Assembly (NCBI RefSeq): GCF_002161285.1 | Contig: NZ_NFHH01000008.1 | Coordinates: 107,443-171,442 of the forward strand | Length of the DNA stretch: 64,000 bases | Direction: 5' to 3' | From: Blautia sp. An81 | GTDB taxonomy: Bacteria; Bacillota; Clostridia; Lachnospirales; Lachnospiraceae | Shown: one piece after another, positions 52,882 through 61,576 of the stretch | How the letters are laid out: every line of letters begins with the position of its first letter | Numbering within the stretch: the first letter of the stretch is position 1 | The notes under the pieces: model-generated | The model's database searches: none | The model's input: the letters and a program-made list of their open reading frames with translations, nothing else | What the model was told of the DNA's origin: nothing | Position numbers and translations under genes: made by a program

Positions 52882-53307
52882 ATGGCAAAGAAAGTTACAG
52901 GTTATATTAAATTACAGATTCCTGCTGGAAAGGCTACACCAGCTCCACCAGTTGGTCCTGCATTAGGACAGCATGGTGTAAACATCGTACAGTTTACAAA
53001 GGAATTTAACGCAAGAACAGCAGATAAGGGTGATCTGATCATCCCAGTTGTTATTACAGTATATGCGGACAGAAGCTTCAGCTTCATCACAAAAACTCCG
53101 CCGGCTGCAGTTTTATTAAAGAAAGCTTGCAACATTAAATCAGGTTCAGGCGTTCCAAATAAAAACAAAGTCGCTACAATTTCCAAAGCTAAGATCCAGG
53201 AAATCGCAGAGATGAAGATGCCAGACTTAAATGCAGCAACCTTAGAGGCAGCTATGAGCATGATCGCCGGTACTGCAAGAAGTATGGGTATCACTGTAGA
53301 AGAGTAA
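52882..53307 (+). CDS. rplK: 50S ribosomal protein L11
   Basis: The 141-residue protein from ATG 52882 (AGGAGGTGCC upstream) has the L11 N-terminal domain ([26 protein letters not shown]) and the rRNA-binding C-terminal domain. L11 forms the GTPase-associated centre with 23S rRNA. Confidence 0.98.
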   Translation: MAKKVTGYIKLQIPAGKATPAPPVGPALGQHGVNIVQFTKEFNARTADKGDLIIPVVITVYADRSFSFITKTPPAAVLLKKACNIKSGSGVPNKNKVATISKAKIQEIAEMKMPDLNAATLEAAMSMIAGTARSMGITVEE

Positions 53308-53319
53308 TTTATCAACAAA

Positions 53320-53348
53320 CGTGGGAGGGACATTCCCGCAATTACCAC
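53320..53348 (+). promoter_or_regulatory. Leader hairpin before rplA, copy 2
   Basis: Same 29-nt element as before rplK, with CATTCCC instead of CATCCCC. It ends 1 base before the rplA ribosome site AGGAGG, where a bound protein would block initiation. Confidence 0.6.
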
Positions 53349-53364
53349 TAGGAGGTTATTTTAT

Positions 53365-54060
53365 ATGAAACGCGGAAAGAAATACACAGAAGCTGCGAAA
53401 GCAGTAAATCGTGGAAACTTATATGACCCGGAAGAGGCCATTTCTTTAGTAAAGAAAACAGCTGTAGCAAAATTTGACGAGACCATCGAAGCTCATATCA
53501 GAACAGGCTGTGACGGACGTCACGCAGAGCAGCAGATCCGTGGTGCCGTTGTACTTCCTCACGGAACAGGTAAGACTGTACGTGTACTGGTATTCGCTAA
53601 GAATGCTAAGGCAGATGAGGCACAGGCAGCAGGCGCTGACTACGTAGGAGCAGAAGAACTGATCCCGAAGATCCAGAACGAAGGATGGCTGGATTTTGAC
53701 GTAGTAGTTGCAACTCCGGATATGATGGGTGTTGTTGGTCGTCTGGGACGTGTTCTCGGACCTAAAGGCTTAATGCCAAACCCAAAAGCTGGTACAGTAA
53801 CCATGGACGTGGCAAAAGCCGTTCAGGATATCAAAGCTGGTAAGATTGAGTATCGTCTTGACAAAACAAACATCATTCACGTGCCAATCGGAAAAGCTTC
53901 TTTCACAGAGGAGCAGTTAGCGGACAACTTCCAGACGCTTATGGGAGCTATCATCAAGGCTAGACCAAGCGCATTAAAGGGTGTGTTCTTAAAGAGCGTA
54001 TCCCTGGCTTCCACTATGGGACCAAGCGTAAAGGTTAACCCGGTTAAGTTAGCTCAGTAA
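53365..54060 (+). CDS. rplA: 50S ribosomal protein L1
   Basis: The 231-residue protein has the L1 fold with conserved [32 protein letters not shown] and [16 protein letters not shown]1 forms the ribosomal stalk base and in many bacteria represses its own operon by binding a leader that mimics its rRNA site. rplJ and rplL, which usually follow, are not here. Confidence 0.98.
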   Translation: MKRGKKYTEAAKAVNRGNLYDPEEAISLVKKTAVAKFDETIEAHIRTGCDGRHAEQQIRGAVVLPHGTGKTVRVLVFAKNAKADEAQAAGADYVGAEELIPKIQNEGWLDFDVVVATPDMMGVVGRLGRVLGPKGLMPNPKAGTVTMDVAKAVQDIKAGKIEYRLDKTNIIHVPIGKASFTEEQLADNFQTLMGAIIKARPSALKGVFLKSVSLASTMGPSVKVNPVKLAQ

Positions 54061-54072
54061 TAGATGAAAAAT

Positions 54073-54103
54073 AACAGGCGGCTCGCTTTGCGGGCCGCCT
54101 GTT
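54073..54103 (+). terminator. Terminator-like hairpin after rplA
   Basis: AACAGGCGGCTCG pairs with CGGGCCGCCTGTT, a strong stem, but only GTC rather than a T-tract follows. Release may be inefficient or factor-assisted. Confidence 0.55.
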
Positions 54104-54168
54104 GTCATGAATGGAGACCCTTATACGGAGCATTTAATCTTGCTTTGCATAAGGGCCTTTTTTGACAA

Positions 54169-54735
54169 TTACCTTACTAAATCCATCCGTCCCCATACCG
54201 GCGGCGAAATAGCAGAAATGCCTTTTACGGGGACATCTCCGGTATTTTTGCAGATATGGGGAAAATCCTTTTCAATCACTGTGCTGTCTCCGGGATTCAA
54301 AACTACTTCTGTCTCCCCTATCTGCACAGTGAGGGTTCCTTCCGTGACATAGATGGATTCTTCCGAGTGGTGCCGGATAGGCACAGCCACGTCCTGGGCA
54401 TGGGGAGCTACCTCAAAGTGTATGAGAAGAGTTTGGGGAGAAAATTCCGGAGAGGGAAGAGGACTTAGGAAACGGTATAGTACCTTGCCGTCCTCTGAGC
54501 AGCGGATAAGCTGCTGCTCCTTTCGCAGGGTGAGGTTTCCCCGGATTTCCATATCATCTAAAAGCAGATATAAAGGAACCTGAAGCACGGAAGCAATTTT
54601 TCTCAGACTTGACAGAGAAGGGTCGATTTCCCCTCGTTCTACCTGAGAAATATAACTGATGGACATACCTGCCTCCTGGGCCAGTTCCTTCATAGTCAGA
54701 TTCTGTTGTTTTCGGTATTCTCTTATCTTTAACAT
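54169..54735 (-). CDS. XRE family regulator with cupin domain
   Basis: The 188-residue protein has an N-terminal helix-turn-helix at about 5-60 (LTMKELAQEAGMSISYISQVERGEIDPSLSSLRKIA) and a C-terminal cupin (HHSEESIYVTEGTLTVQIGETEVVLNPGDSTVI). It is divergent from the epimerase operon and probably controls it by sensing a small metabolite in the cupin pocket. CGGAGG precedes the ATG. Confidence 0.9.
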   Translation of the reverse strand: MLKIREYRKQQNLTMKELAQEAGMSISYISQVERGEIDPSLSSLRKIASVLQVPLYLLLDDMEIRGNLTLRKEQQLIRCSEDGKVLYRFLSPLPSPEFSPQTLLIHFEVAPHAQDVAVPIRHHSEESIYVTEGTLTVQIGETEVVLNPGDSTVIEKDFPHICKNTGDVPVKGISAISPPVWGRMDLVR

Positions 54736-54754
54736 AATAAAACCTCCGTACAGG

Positions 54755-54871
54755 TATTATAAATCATCAAAAAAGAAAAAACAATAAAATTTCATTGCTT
54801 TAGATTGACAAAGAGTTTTATAAATAGTAAAATCTTATGCAATATATGCGATAAAATACAGTATTTATAAA
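54755..54871 (+). promoter_or_regulatory. Epimerase operon promoter with repeated TTTATAAA sites
   Basis: TTGACA at 54805 and TAAAAT at 54828 have 17-bp spacing. A TTTATAAA-like motif recurs in the spacer (54817), just before the epimerase ribosome site (54862) and, degenerated, near the regulator gene (54755). These are candidate XRE sites. Confidence 0.55.
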
Positions 54872-54888
54872 ATTATAAGGAGGAAAAC

Positions 54889-55965
54889 ATGAAAATTACA
54901 GATGTGAAGATGGAGAAGTTTTCCATTGAGCTGACAGAGCCTTTTAAGGTGGCTTTCGCAGAAGTAAGCCACACGGCAAGCATTATTGTAAAGGTAGAGA
55001 CAGATGAAGGTTACGTGGGTTACGGGGAGGCGGCTCCTTTCGCTCCGGTTACCGGAGAAACCACAGAAGGGTGCCTGGAGGTGCTGCAGATGTTTCGCCA
55101 GGGACTTATCGGCATGAACCCTCTGGATATTGAGAAAGCCCATGCTATGATGGATGGACTGGTCCATGGAAACGGCTCTGCCAAATGCGCCATTGATATT
55201 GCTCTCTATGACCTGAAGGGCAAGGTTATGAATCAGCCCTTGTACCGGGTACTGGGAGGATATCAGAGTGAAGTCCAGAATGACATTACCATAGGAATCA
55301 GTGATCCGGAGAAAATGGCTGCTGCAGCGGAGCATTTTGTAAAGGATTTAGGCTACCGGATCCTGAAGATCAAAGCCGGAATCTGTCCTCAGGAGGACTT
55401 GCAGACCCTGGAGCTTATCCGCAGGGCTGTAGGACCGGATATTCGTCTGAGAGTAGATGCAAACCAGGGCTATAATTTCACCCAGGCTTCTTCTATGCTC
55501 ATAGAAATGAAGAAATACGGGGTTGAAGCTATTGAACAATGCCTTCCTGACTGGGATCTGGACGGTGCGGCCAGACTTAGAAGGCAGGGTGGGGGAATCC
55601 AGCTGATGCTGGACGAATCTGTACATACCACGAGAGATGCTGCCAGGATCTGTAAGGCAGAGGCTGCAGATATTATGAATATTAAGCTGATGAAATGCGG
55701 CGGACTTTACAGAGGCGCCCAGATCAGTGCCATTGGAGAAAGCTTCGGAGTAACCTGTATGGTAGGATGTATGATGGAGACCAAGATCGCCATTACCGCC
55801 GGACTGAGCCTGGTGGCAGCAAAGAAGAATATTACGGAAGCAGACTGTGACAGTTTTCTGTATTATAAGGACGGCGATACAGGAATGCCGGGAGGCTTTG
55901 AAAGAGACCAGGATATGTTCCGTCTGCTGGACAGACCTGGACTGGGGCTTGATATTACATTTTAA
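54889..55965 (+). CDS. Dipeptide epimerase (enolase superfamily)
   Basis: The 358-residue protein is of the muconate-lactonizing subgroup: catalytic KIKAG (KxK) near 162-166, metal ligands in RVDANQGY, the Glu in IEQCLPDWD and the Asp in LDESVH, and the second lysine in NIKLMKCGG. This pattern fits L-Ala-D/L-Glu type dipeptide epimerases used in murein peptide recycling. Other dipeptide specificities are common. TAAGGAGG precedes the start. It is the first gene of a three-gene operon with a DUF819 protein and a CocE-like hydrolase. Confidence 0.9.
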   Translation: MKITDVKMEKFSIELTEPFKVAFAEVSHTASIIVKVETDEGYVGYGEAAPFAPVTGETTEGCLEVLQMFRQGLIGMNPLDIEKAHAMMDGLVHGNGSAKCAIDIALYDLKGKVMNQPLYRVLGGYQSEVQNDITIGISDPEKMAAAAEHFVKDLGYRILKIKAGICPQEDLQTLELIRRAVGPDIRLRVDANQGYNFTQASSMLIEMKKYGVEAIEQCLPDWDLDGAARLRRQGGGIQLMLDESVHTTRDAARICKAEAADIMNIKLMKCGGLYRGAQISAIGESFGVTCMVGCMMETKIAITAGLSLVAAKKNITEADCDSFLYYKDGDTGMPGGFERDQDMFRLLDRPGLGLDITF

Positions 55966-55983
55966 GGACAGGAGGAGAGAGAC

Positions 55984-57147
55984 ATGTTTCCAATATTTCA
56001 ATCAACAGATGCCGTGCTGGCGGTGATTTTATGCCTGGTGGCTTTTGCCTTCTGGGCCCAGAGATTTAAACCCTGTAAAATGATAGGTCCTGCCCTTATT
56101 GTGATTATTCTGGGAATCTTATTGGTAAACCTGAAGATCGTGCCGGAGAGCAGCGAAGTATACGGTACTTTGTCAACCTATTGTATTCCTATTTCTATGT
56201 CCCTTTATCTGATGAATGTGGATCTCAAAAGTATTATAAAGATGTCGAAACAGCCTTTGATTGCTATTTTCTGCGCAATCTTCAGTGTGAGCATTGTAGC
56301 TTTTATCTTCGGCTGTATTTTTGCAGATTCTATAGATGAAGGCTGGAAGGTAGCAGGTATGTTCGTAGGAACTTATACCGGCGGAAGTTCCAACCTGACG
56401 GCCATTGCCACAGGATTAAATGCTTCGGCCTCAACTATTGCGGCAGCCAATGCAGCGGACTATGTAGTGGGAATGCCTACTTTAGTGCTGATGTTCCTGG
56501 CTCCTGCCTTGATGAAAAATTCTAAGAAATTTCAGAAGTTCTGGCCTTATTCCTTTACAGACGAGGAACTGGAAGGAGACGGCAGCCAGAAGGAGCTTAT
56601 GGCCTCAGAGGAATGGAGTATTAAAGAGATTGCCATTTTGCTGGCGATTGCCGTTTCAGTGGTAGCAGTTTCCACAAAGCTTTCCAGCTTTATGAGTGCA
56701 GATTTTGCCAGTGCAGGAAGGATCCTTTTGATCTCTACTATTTCCATTATTGTGGCCCAGGTGCCGGCTGTACGGCAGCTCCGGGGAGCGATGAACCTTG
56801 GATTGTTCTTTGGAATGATGTATCTTGTTATTGTGGGATTCTCTGTAAATATTAAGGGATTCCTGACCTCAGCAGCTACGATTACTCTGTTCTGCCTCTG
56901 CGTTATTGCAGGAAGTCTGCTCCTGCATGTGCTCATTACCAGACTTTTAAAGATCCGATATGAGTATGTGCTTCTGGGAATTGTGGGAGCTATCGCTGAC
57001 GGTACCACTTCCTCCCTGGTAGCTTCAGGAGCAAGGTGGAAAAGCCTGGTAAGCGTGGGGATGCTCATGGGCGTTATCGGCGGCGTATGCGGAAATTATG
57101 TAGGAATCGCAGTTGCGTATCTGATCCGTATGATCACGGGGGCATAA
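55984..57147 (+). CDS. DUF819 family membrane protein (YjcL-like)
   Basis: The 387-residue protein has about ten hydrophobic helices and is recognised as DUF819 (YTGGSSNLTAIATGL, AANAADYVVGMPTLVL, IADGTTSSLVASGARW). The duplicated small-residue motifs suggest a transporter. It lies between an epimerase and a peptidase-like enzyme, so uptake or release of a peptide or amino acid is a reasonable guess. GACAGGAGGAG precedes the ATG. Confidence 0.85.
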   Translation: MFPIFQSTDAVLAVILCLVAFAFWAQRFKPCKMIGPALIVIILGILLVNLKIVPESSEVYGTLSTYCIPISMSLYLMNVDLKSIIKMSKQPLIAIFCAIFSVSIVAFIFGCIFADSIDEGWKVAGMFVGTYTGGSSNLTAIATGLNASASTIAAANAADYVVGMPTLVLMFLAPALMKNSKKFQKFWPYSFTDEELEGDGSQKELMASEEWSIKEIAILLAIAVSVVAVSTKLSSFMSADFASAGRILLISTISIIVAQVPAVRQLRGAMNLGLFFGMMYLVIVGFSVNIKGFLTSAATITLFCLCVIAGSLLLHVLITRLLKIRYEYVLLGIVGAIADGTTSSLVASGARWKSLVSVGMLMGVIGGVCGNYVGIAVAYLIRMITGA

Positions 57148-57150
57148 AAT

Positions 57151-59304
57151 ATGAAAACACAGTGGAATTTTTATCTTTCCGGTATTTTATATGGAAAGAT
57201 TTATGAAGAACAAGAAACAAAGACTGTTTCTCTTTTAGACGTATATACAGGAAAATGGGGGCAGGAGAAGCCCTTTACTCAGGAAGAAAGTCTCTTTTTC
57301 CAGAAGCTGTGCAGCAGGGATCTGCTGGAGTTTTTTGAGGAAAAAAGTGAGTATGAAGAAAATATTAGAAAAACCCCGGCAGAATTTGTTACGGATAAAG
57401 GGGAAGAGTTTACCTGCCGCAGGGGAGAAAGTTATTTCCAGCGGCACAGGAAGTTCCCCAAGGACCTTTTCTTTGACAGGGAAGGGATCTATGCTGTGCT
57501 CATGAGCGCCAGAGACGCAGTAGGAGTGCTGGTGAAAAAAGGCTGGGAGGAAAAGACAGTGCTGAGGGAGTGGAAAAAGGTATATCCCCGGCAGAATCCG
57601 GAATGGGAGGAATTCCAGCCTGGGCAGGTATGGCCGGTGTCACAGCCCAAAACCTTTTATGTGACTACCAGAGACGGGGAAAGGCTGGCTACAGATGTGT
57701 ACCTGCCCCTGGGAATCCAGGAAAAGTGCTCTGCTGTCCTGGTGCGGACTCCCTATGGAAAGTCCAAGGGCATAGAAGTGTACTGGCGCTTTGTCCAAAG
57801 AGGATATGCCGTTGTGATCCAGGATACAAGAGGACGGGAGGACAGTACAGGAGAATGGCTGCCCCAGCATTATGAGGTGGAGGATGGGGACGATACCCTG
57901 AACTGGATCGCAGCCCAGCCCTGGAGCGACGGCCAGGTGAGTATGACGGGAGGCTCCTATCTGGGCTATGTACAGTGGGCGGCAGCTGCCAGTGGAAATC
58001 CTCATCTGAAAGCTATGTTAAGCAGTGCCTGTGCCGGCAGCGCTTTTGTGGACATTCCCAGAAGGGGAGGGTGCTTTAATTCCGGTATGCTGGCCTGGGG
58101 ATTTGCCATGTCAGAGCGTCAGATGAGGCCGGAACTTATGGCTCAGGAGAACTGGGATGAGATCCTGAAAATCCGGCCTCTGAAAGACATTCCTAAAATC
58201 GCTTTAGGTCATGAGGTGGACTTCCTCACAAAATGGCTGGAGCACAGAGATATGGACCAATTCTGGGAGAAGAATAACTGGAAGGCCCGGTATCAGGGAA
58301 ATCCGGTGCCGGCCCTGATCCTTTCCGGCTGGTTCGATGATAACGGCATGGGAACCACAGAGGCACTGGAGCTTGTAAAAACCTGGCCTAAGGGAACCTG
58401 GAAGGCAGTTCTGGGACCATGGAAGCACAGCGGCAATGCGGATTATGACATTCATAATGTATATATGGGTGAAGATGCCCTTCGATATGATGTGGATATG
58501 TTTTGTATGATGTGGCTGGAACACTTCTTAAAAGGCGCGGAAAATGGTATTGAGAAGACTCCGGCTGTGGAATATTACACTCTGGGAGAAGGCTGCTGGA
58601 AAAGTGCTGAGAACTGGCCTCCCGAAAACACGGTATCAGAGAAGCTGCATCTGGCAGGGGGACAAGCTCCTGCAAAAGGAGACGGGGAGAACTGCGGCAA
58701 GGGAAGGCTGACGGCTGCCCTTGGTGAGGAAAAGGGCGCAGAGGAATACACCTACGATCCGGAAAATCCTGCAGTACATCTGGTGGATATGTCGGAAAAT
58801 GAGCTGGAAGTACCGGAGGATTATACCCAGGAAGAGAAGAGAGAGGATATCCTTTCTTTTACTACAGAGAAACTGTCTATCCCTGTGACCATAACCGGAG
58901 AACTGTCCGTGCTGCTTTATGTATCCTGCGACTGTCCGGACACAGATTTCTTCGTGAGGATCACCGATGTGGACGAGCAGGGAAGATCTGTGAAACTGGC
59001 GGATGGAGTCCTGGGAGCCAAATACAGAAATGGCTTTGAACATCCTCAGTATATGGAAGAGGGAAAAATTTATCCTATAAGAATCCGAACGACTAAAATT
59101 TCCAACACCTTCCAGGAAGGCCATAGGATTCGACTTACCGTAACATCCAGCGGAGAGAATTTTATCTTCCCCAACAGCAATACCGAAGAAGGGTTTGACA
59201 GTGATAAAGTTCAGAAAGCCAAAATCAAAATCCTCTGGGGAGGGGATACTCCTTCCAGAATAGAATTTTTCAGGGAGAGGCAGTGCAGAAATCAGGTTTT
59301 ATAG
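57151..59304 (+). CDS. CocE/NonD (S15 peptidase family) hydrolase with N-terminal extension
   Basis: The 717-residue protein starts 3 bases after the DUF819 stop. The first about 160 residues are an extra domain that I do not recognise. The alpha/beta hydrolase domain follows, with TTRDGERLATDVYLP, nucleophile Ser269 in GGSYLG, the acid in SGWFDDNGM and the His in GPWKHSGNAD. The C-terminal X-Pro dipeptidyl-peptidase-type beta domain is at about 560-710. Such enzymes cleave X-Pro peptides, acyl esters or beta-lactam side chains. The context with an epimerase suggests a peptide or amide substrate. There is no signal peptide. Its stop overlaps the convergent LysR stop by 6 bases. Confidence 0.88.
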   Translation: MKTQWNFYLSGILYGKIYEEQETKTVSLLDVYTGKWGQEKPFTQEESLFFQKLCSRDLLEFFEEKSEYEENIRKTPAEFVTDKGEEFTCRRGESYFQRHRKFPKDLFFDREGIYAVLMSARDAVGVLVKKGWEEKTVLREWKKVYPRQNPEWEEFQPGQVWPVSQPKTFYVTTRDGERLATDVYLPLGIQEKCSAVLVRTPYGKSKGIEVYWRFVQRGYAVVIQDTRGREDSTGEWLPQHYEVEDGDDTLNWIAAQPWSDGQVSMTGGSYLGYVQWAAAASGNPHLKAMLSSACAGSAFVDIPRRGGCFNSGMLAWGFAMSERQMRPELMAQENWDEILKIRPLKDIPKIALGHEVDFLTKWLEHRDMDQFWEKNNWKARYQGNPVPALILSGWFDDNGMGTTEALELVKTWPKGTWKAVLGPWKHSGNADYDIHNVYMGEDALRYDVDMFCMMWLEHFLKGAENGIEKTPAVEYYTLGEGCWKSAENWPPENTVSEKLHLAGGQAPAKGDGENCGKGRLTAALGEEKGAEEYTYDPENPAVHLVDMSENELEVPEDYTQEEKREDILSFTTEKLSIPVTITGELSVLLYVSCDCPDTDFFVRITDVDEQGRSVKLADGVLGAKYRNGFEHPQYMEEGKIYPIRIRTTKISNTFQEGHRIRLTVTSSGENFIFPNSNTEEGFDSDKVQKAKIKILWGGDTPSRIEFFRERQCRNQVL

Positions 59305-60207
59305 CTGTTCCTGGGCAATTTTGATAAAATCCTGGGCGTAGGAGGGAAGATAGGCGCCTTTTCTGCTGGCAATGGTGAGGGTGCTGAAGACGCCCTTCTC
59401 TCCCACGGAAAAACAGGCGGGAGGGGTGTCAAAGCGCATATTTTTAATATAAGTTTCCGGCACAAAACATAATCCCATACCTTCCATGCAAAGCCGGACG
59501 CTGGTTTCTGTATTTCTGGTGCGGACAGAGACTTGAGGTTTTATACCCCAGGTTTCAAAAAGCTCCAGAGCAAGCTGACCAGTGGTCTGATCAGGAAAAT
59601 GAAGGATAAATTCTTCTTTTTCCAGAAGTCTCAGGTCCATCCAGAGATGCTTCATTTCAGATCTTTTCATACCCCGGCCCGCCATAGGGTGATCTGGAGG
59701 CATTACCAGGAGTATTTCTTCCCTAAGCAGTGTTTCATAAGAAAGTTTGGGGTGAGGCCTTGTCTCGTTGAAGATTCCAAAATCCAGTTCATCATTTAAA
59801 AGAAGCTTCTCCTGAATGGCATGGGCCTCCTCCATAAAATTCACCCGGACACCGGGATATTTTTTATGAAACACCTTCATAATAGAAGGTACCATACAGG
59901 AACTGCGCATCAGAGGAAAAGCGATATTCAATTCTCCATCCATACAGGCATTCATATCTTTGAGCTCCCGTTCCCAATCCTGATTCAGCGCCAGTACCTT
60001 TCTGGCGTATTCCAGATATCTGCGTCCCAGATAAGTCGGGACGTAGGTATTTCCGCTGCGGCTAAAAAGCTTGCCGCCCATTTCCCGTTCCAGCTTCTGC
60101 AGACATTTGCTCAGAGTGGGCTGAGAGATATACAACTCTTCTGCGGCTTTTGTAAGATTCTGGTATCTGGCAATACTCAACGCATAATTCAATTCCTGAA
60201 AATTCAT
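59299..60207 (-). CDS. LysR family transcriptional regulator
   Basis: The start is ATG 60207 behind GGGGGAGG. The 302-residue protein has its helix-turn-helix at about 1-60 (FQELNYALSIARYQNLTKAAEELYISQPTLSKCLQKLEREMGGKLF) and a two-lobe effector domain. It is divergent from the purine permease-adenine deaminase pair and convergent with the CocE gene, so either could be its target. Divergence favours the purine genes. Confidence 0.9.
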   Translation of the reverse strand: MNFQELNYALSIARYQNLTKAAEELYISQPTLSKCLQKLEREMGGKLFSRSGNTYVPTYLGRRYLEYARKVLALNQDWERELKDMNACMDGELNIAFPLMRSSCMVPSIMKVFHKKYPGVRVNFMEEAHAIQEKLLLNDELDFGIFNETRPHPKLSYETLLREEILLVMPPDHPMAGRGMKRSEMKHLWMDLRLLEKEEFILHFPDQTTGQLALELFETWGIKPQVSVRTRNTETSVRLCMEGMGLCFVPETYIKNMRFDTPPACFSVGEKGVFSTLTIASRKGAYLPSYAQDFIKIAQEQL

Positions 60208-60364
60208 TTGGCCTCCCCCTTCTATATTCCATTTTGGCATAATTTTTCTGAAAAATATGAATTGGACACATTTCTTTCTCCTATTTTACAATAGAAGAAG
60301 TTTAGGGTCAAAGGGGTTTTCCTGCTTTGTCCTGACAATATAAAGAAGAAGGAGTGTACTACTA

Positions 60365-61564
60365 ATGAAAAAATGGCTTGAAAAACAATTTCAGCTGTCT
60401 TCCTACGGCACAAATGTAAAAACAGAGCTGCTGGCAGGACTTACTACTTTTGTAACTATGGCTTATGTACTGGCAACGGTTCCCAGTCTCCTGGGAAATG
60501 CAGGATTGGATCGGAACGTAATGTTCACGGCTATGATCCTTCTGATCATTCTTACTACCTGTGCTATGGCTTTTTATACCAACCGTCCTTTCGCTCTTGC
60601 TCCGGGACTTGGAAGTGTTGGTATTGTGGCTTCTATGATTTCTAATGAGGGTATCAGTGCGCCTGTAGCTGCCGGGGTCATATTCTGGAGCGGAGTTCTT
60701 TTTATCCTTATTTCTTTCCTGGGGCTGCGGGAAGCAGTGGTGCGGACGATTCCGGTGAGCTTAAAGCAGGCTGTCAGTGCCGGCATAGGACTCTTTATTG
60801 CTCTTCTTGGAGCTAAGAACTGCGGACTGATTGTGGCAGATGCCGATAAGAACAACATGGCTTTCGGGGATCTGGCTTCCCCATCTGTTATTGTAGCTGT
60901 TATCGGCTTTATCATTCTTCTGGTGATCCGGACGAGAAATGTTCCCGGAGGCATGATCCTTGCTATTTTAATTACCACAGTGATCGGAATTCCTTTCGGA
61001 GTTACAGAACTGCCTTCTTCGCCATTTTCCCTTCCGGCAGGCATTGGCAGCCAATTTATGAATATTGATTTTATCGGGGCATTGGATTTTGCCTATATTC
61101 CGTTCCTTATTGCCTTATTTATACCAGACTTTTTTTCTACTTTCGGTACAGTGCTTGGCGTAGGAGCCAAAGCTGGATATCTGGATGAAGACGGCAATCT
61201 TCCGGGGATTGATAAGTGCTTTAAAGTAGATGCCATTGCTACCAGTTTCGGGGCGCTTTTTGGCATGCCCAGTATGACTACCTATCTGGAATCCTCTGCA
61301 GCTACAGGCCCCATCCTTATCTTTATCGGGATTAACATGCTGAGCAGCATGAGCAAGATCCATTATGAAGATCTGACAGAAGCAGTTCCGGCCTTTATCT
61401 GCATTGCATTTACAATTTTTGCCAATAATATTGCAAATGGTATCTGTGCCGCAATTCCGGCCTACTTTAGTATGAAGATCGCTGCCGGAAAGGTCAAAGA
61501 ACTGTCTCCAGTGATGTATATCATGGTAGCAGTCTGTCTTCTGTATTTTTACACACTTATTTAG
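60365..61564 (+). CDS. NCS2 (AzgA/PbuG-like) purine permease with internal deletion
   Basis: The 399-residue protein begins like AzgA permeases (ELLAGLTTFVTMAYVLATVPSLL, NRPFALAPGLG, VSLKQAVSAGIGLFIALLG, GTVLGVGAKAGYLDEDGNLP). The usual length is about 430-460. At about residues 310-313, TTYLESSAATGPILIFIG joins the ESAAG motif directly to a later IPSAATAPAL-like motif. Roughly 45 residues, including the conserved GGRTGLT segment and a helix, are missing in frame. It is coupled to adenine deaminase, so adenine or hypoxanthine would be the substrate. Transport function is doubtful. Confidence 0.85.
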   Translation: MKKWLEKQFQLSSYGTNVKTELLAGLTTFVTMAYVLATVPSLLGNAGLDRNVMFTAMILLIILTTCAMAFYTNRPFALAPGLGSVGIVASMISNEGISAPVAAGVIFWSGVLFILISFLGLREAVVRTIPVSLKQAVSAGIGLFIALLGAKNCGLIVADADKNNMAFGDLASPSVIVAVIGFIILLVIRTRNVPGGMILAILITTVIGIPFGVTELPSSPFSLPAGIGSQFMNIDFIGALDFAYIPFLIALFIPDFFSTFGTVLGVGAKAGYLDEDGNLPGIDKCFKVDAIATSFGALFGMPSMTTYLESSAATGPILIFIGINMLSSMSKIHYEDLTEAVPAFICIAFTIFANNIANGICAAIPAYFSMKIAAGKVKELSPVMYIMVAVCLLYFYTLI

Positions 61565-61576
61565 GAAAGGATCCTT

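Noticed and set aside
60208..60364. Purine riboswitch before the purine permease and adenine deaminase
   Set aside because: I searched for the conserved purine aptamer core (TATA...CTACC...GACTATGGG type) and did not find it; a LysR gene is the likelier control.
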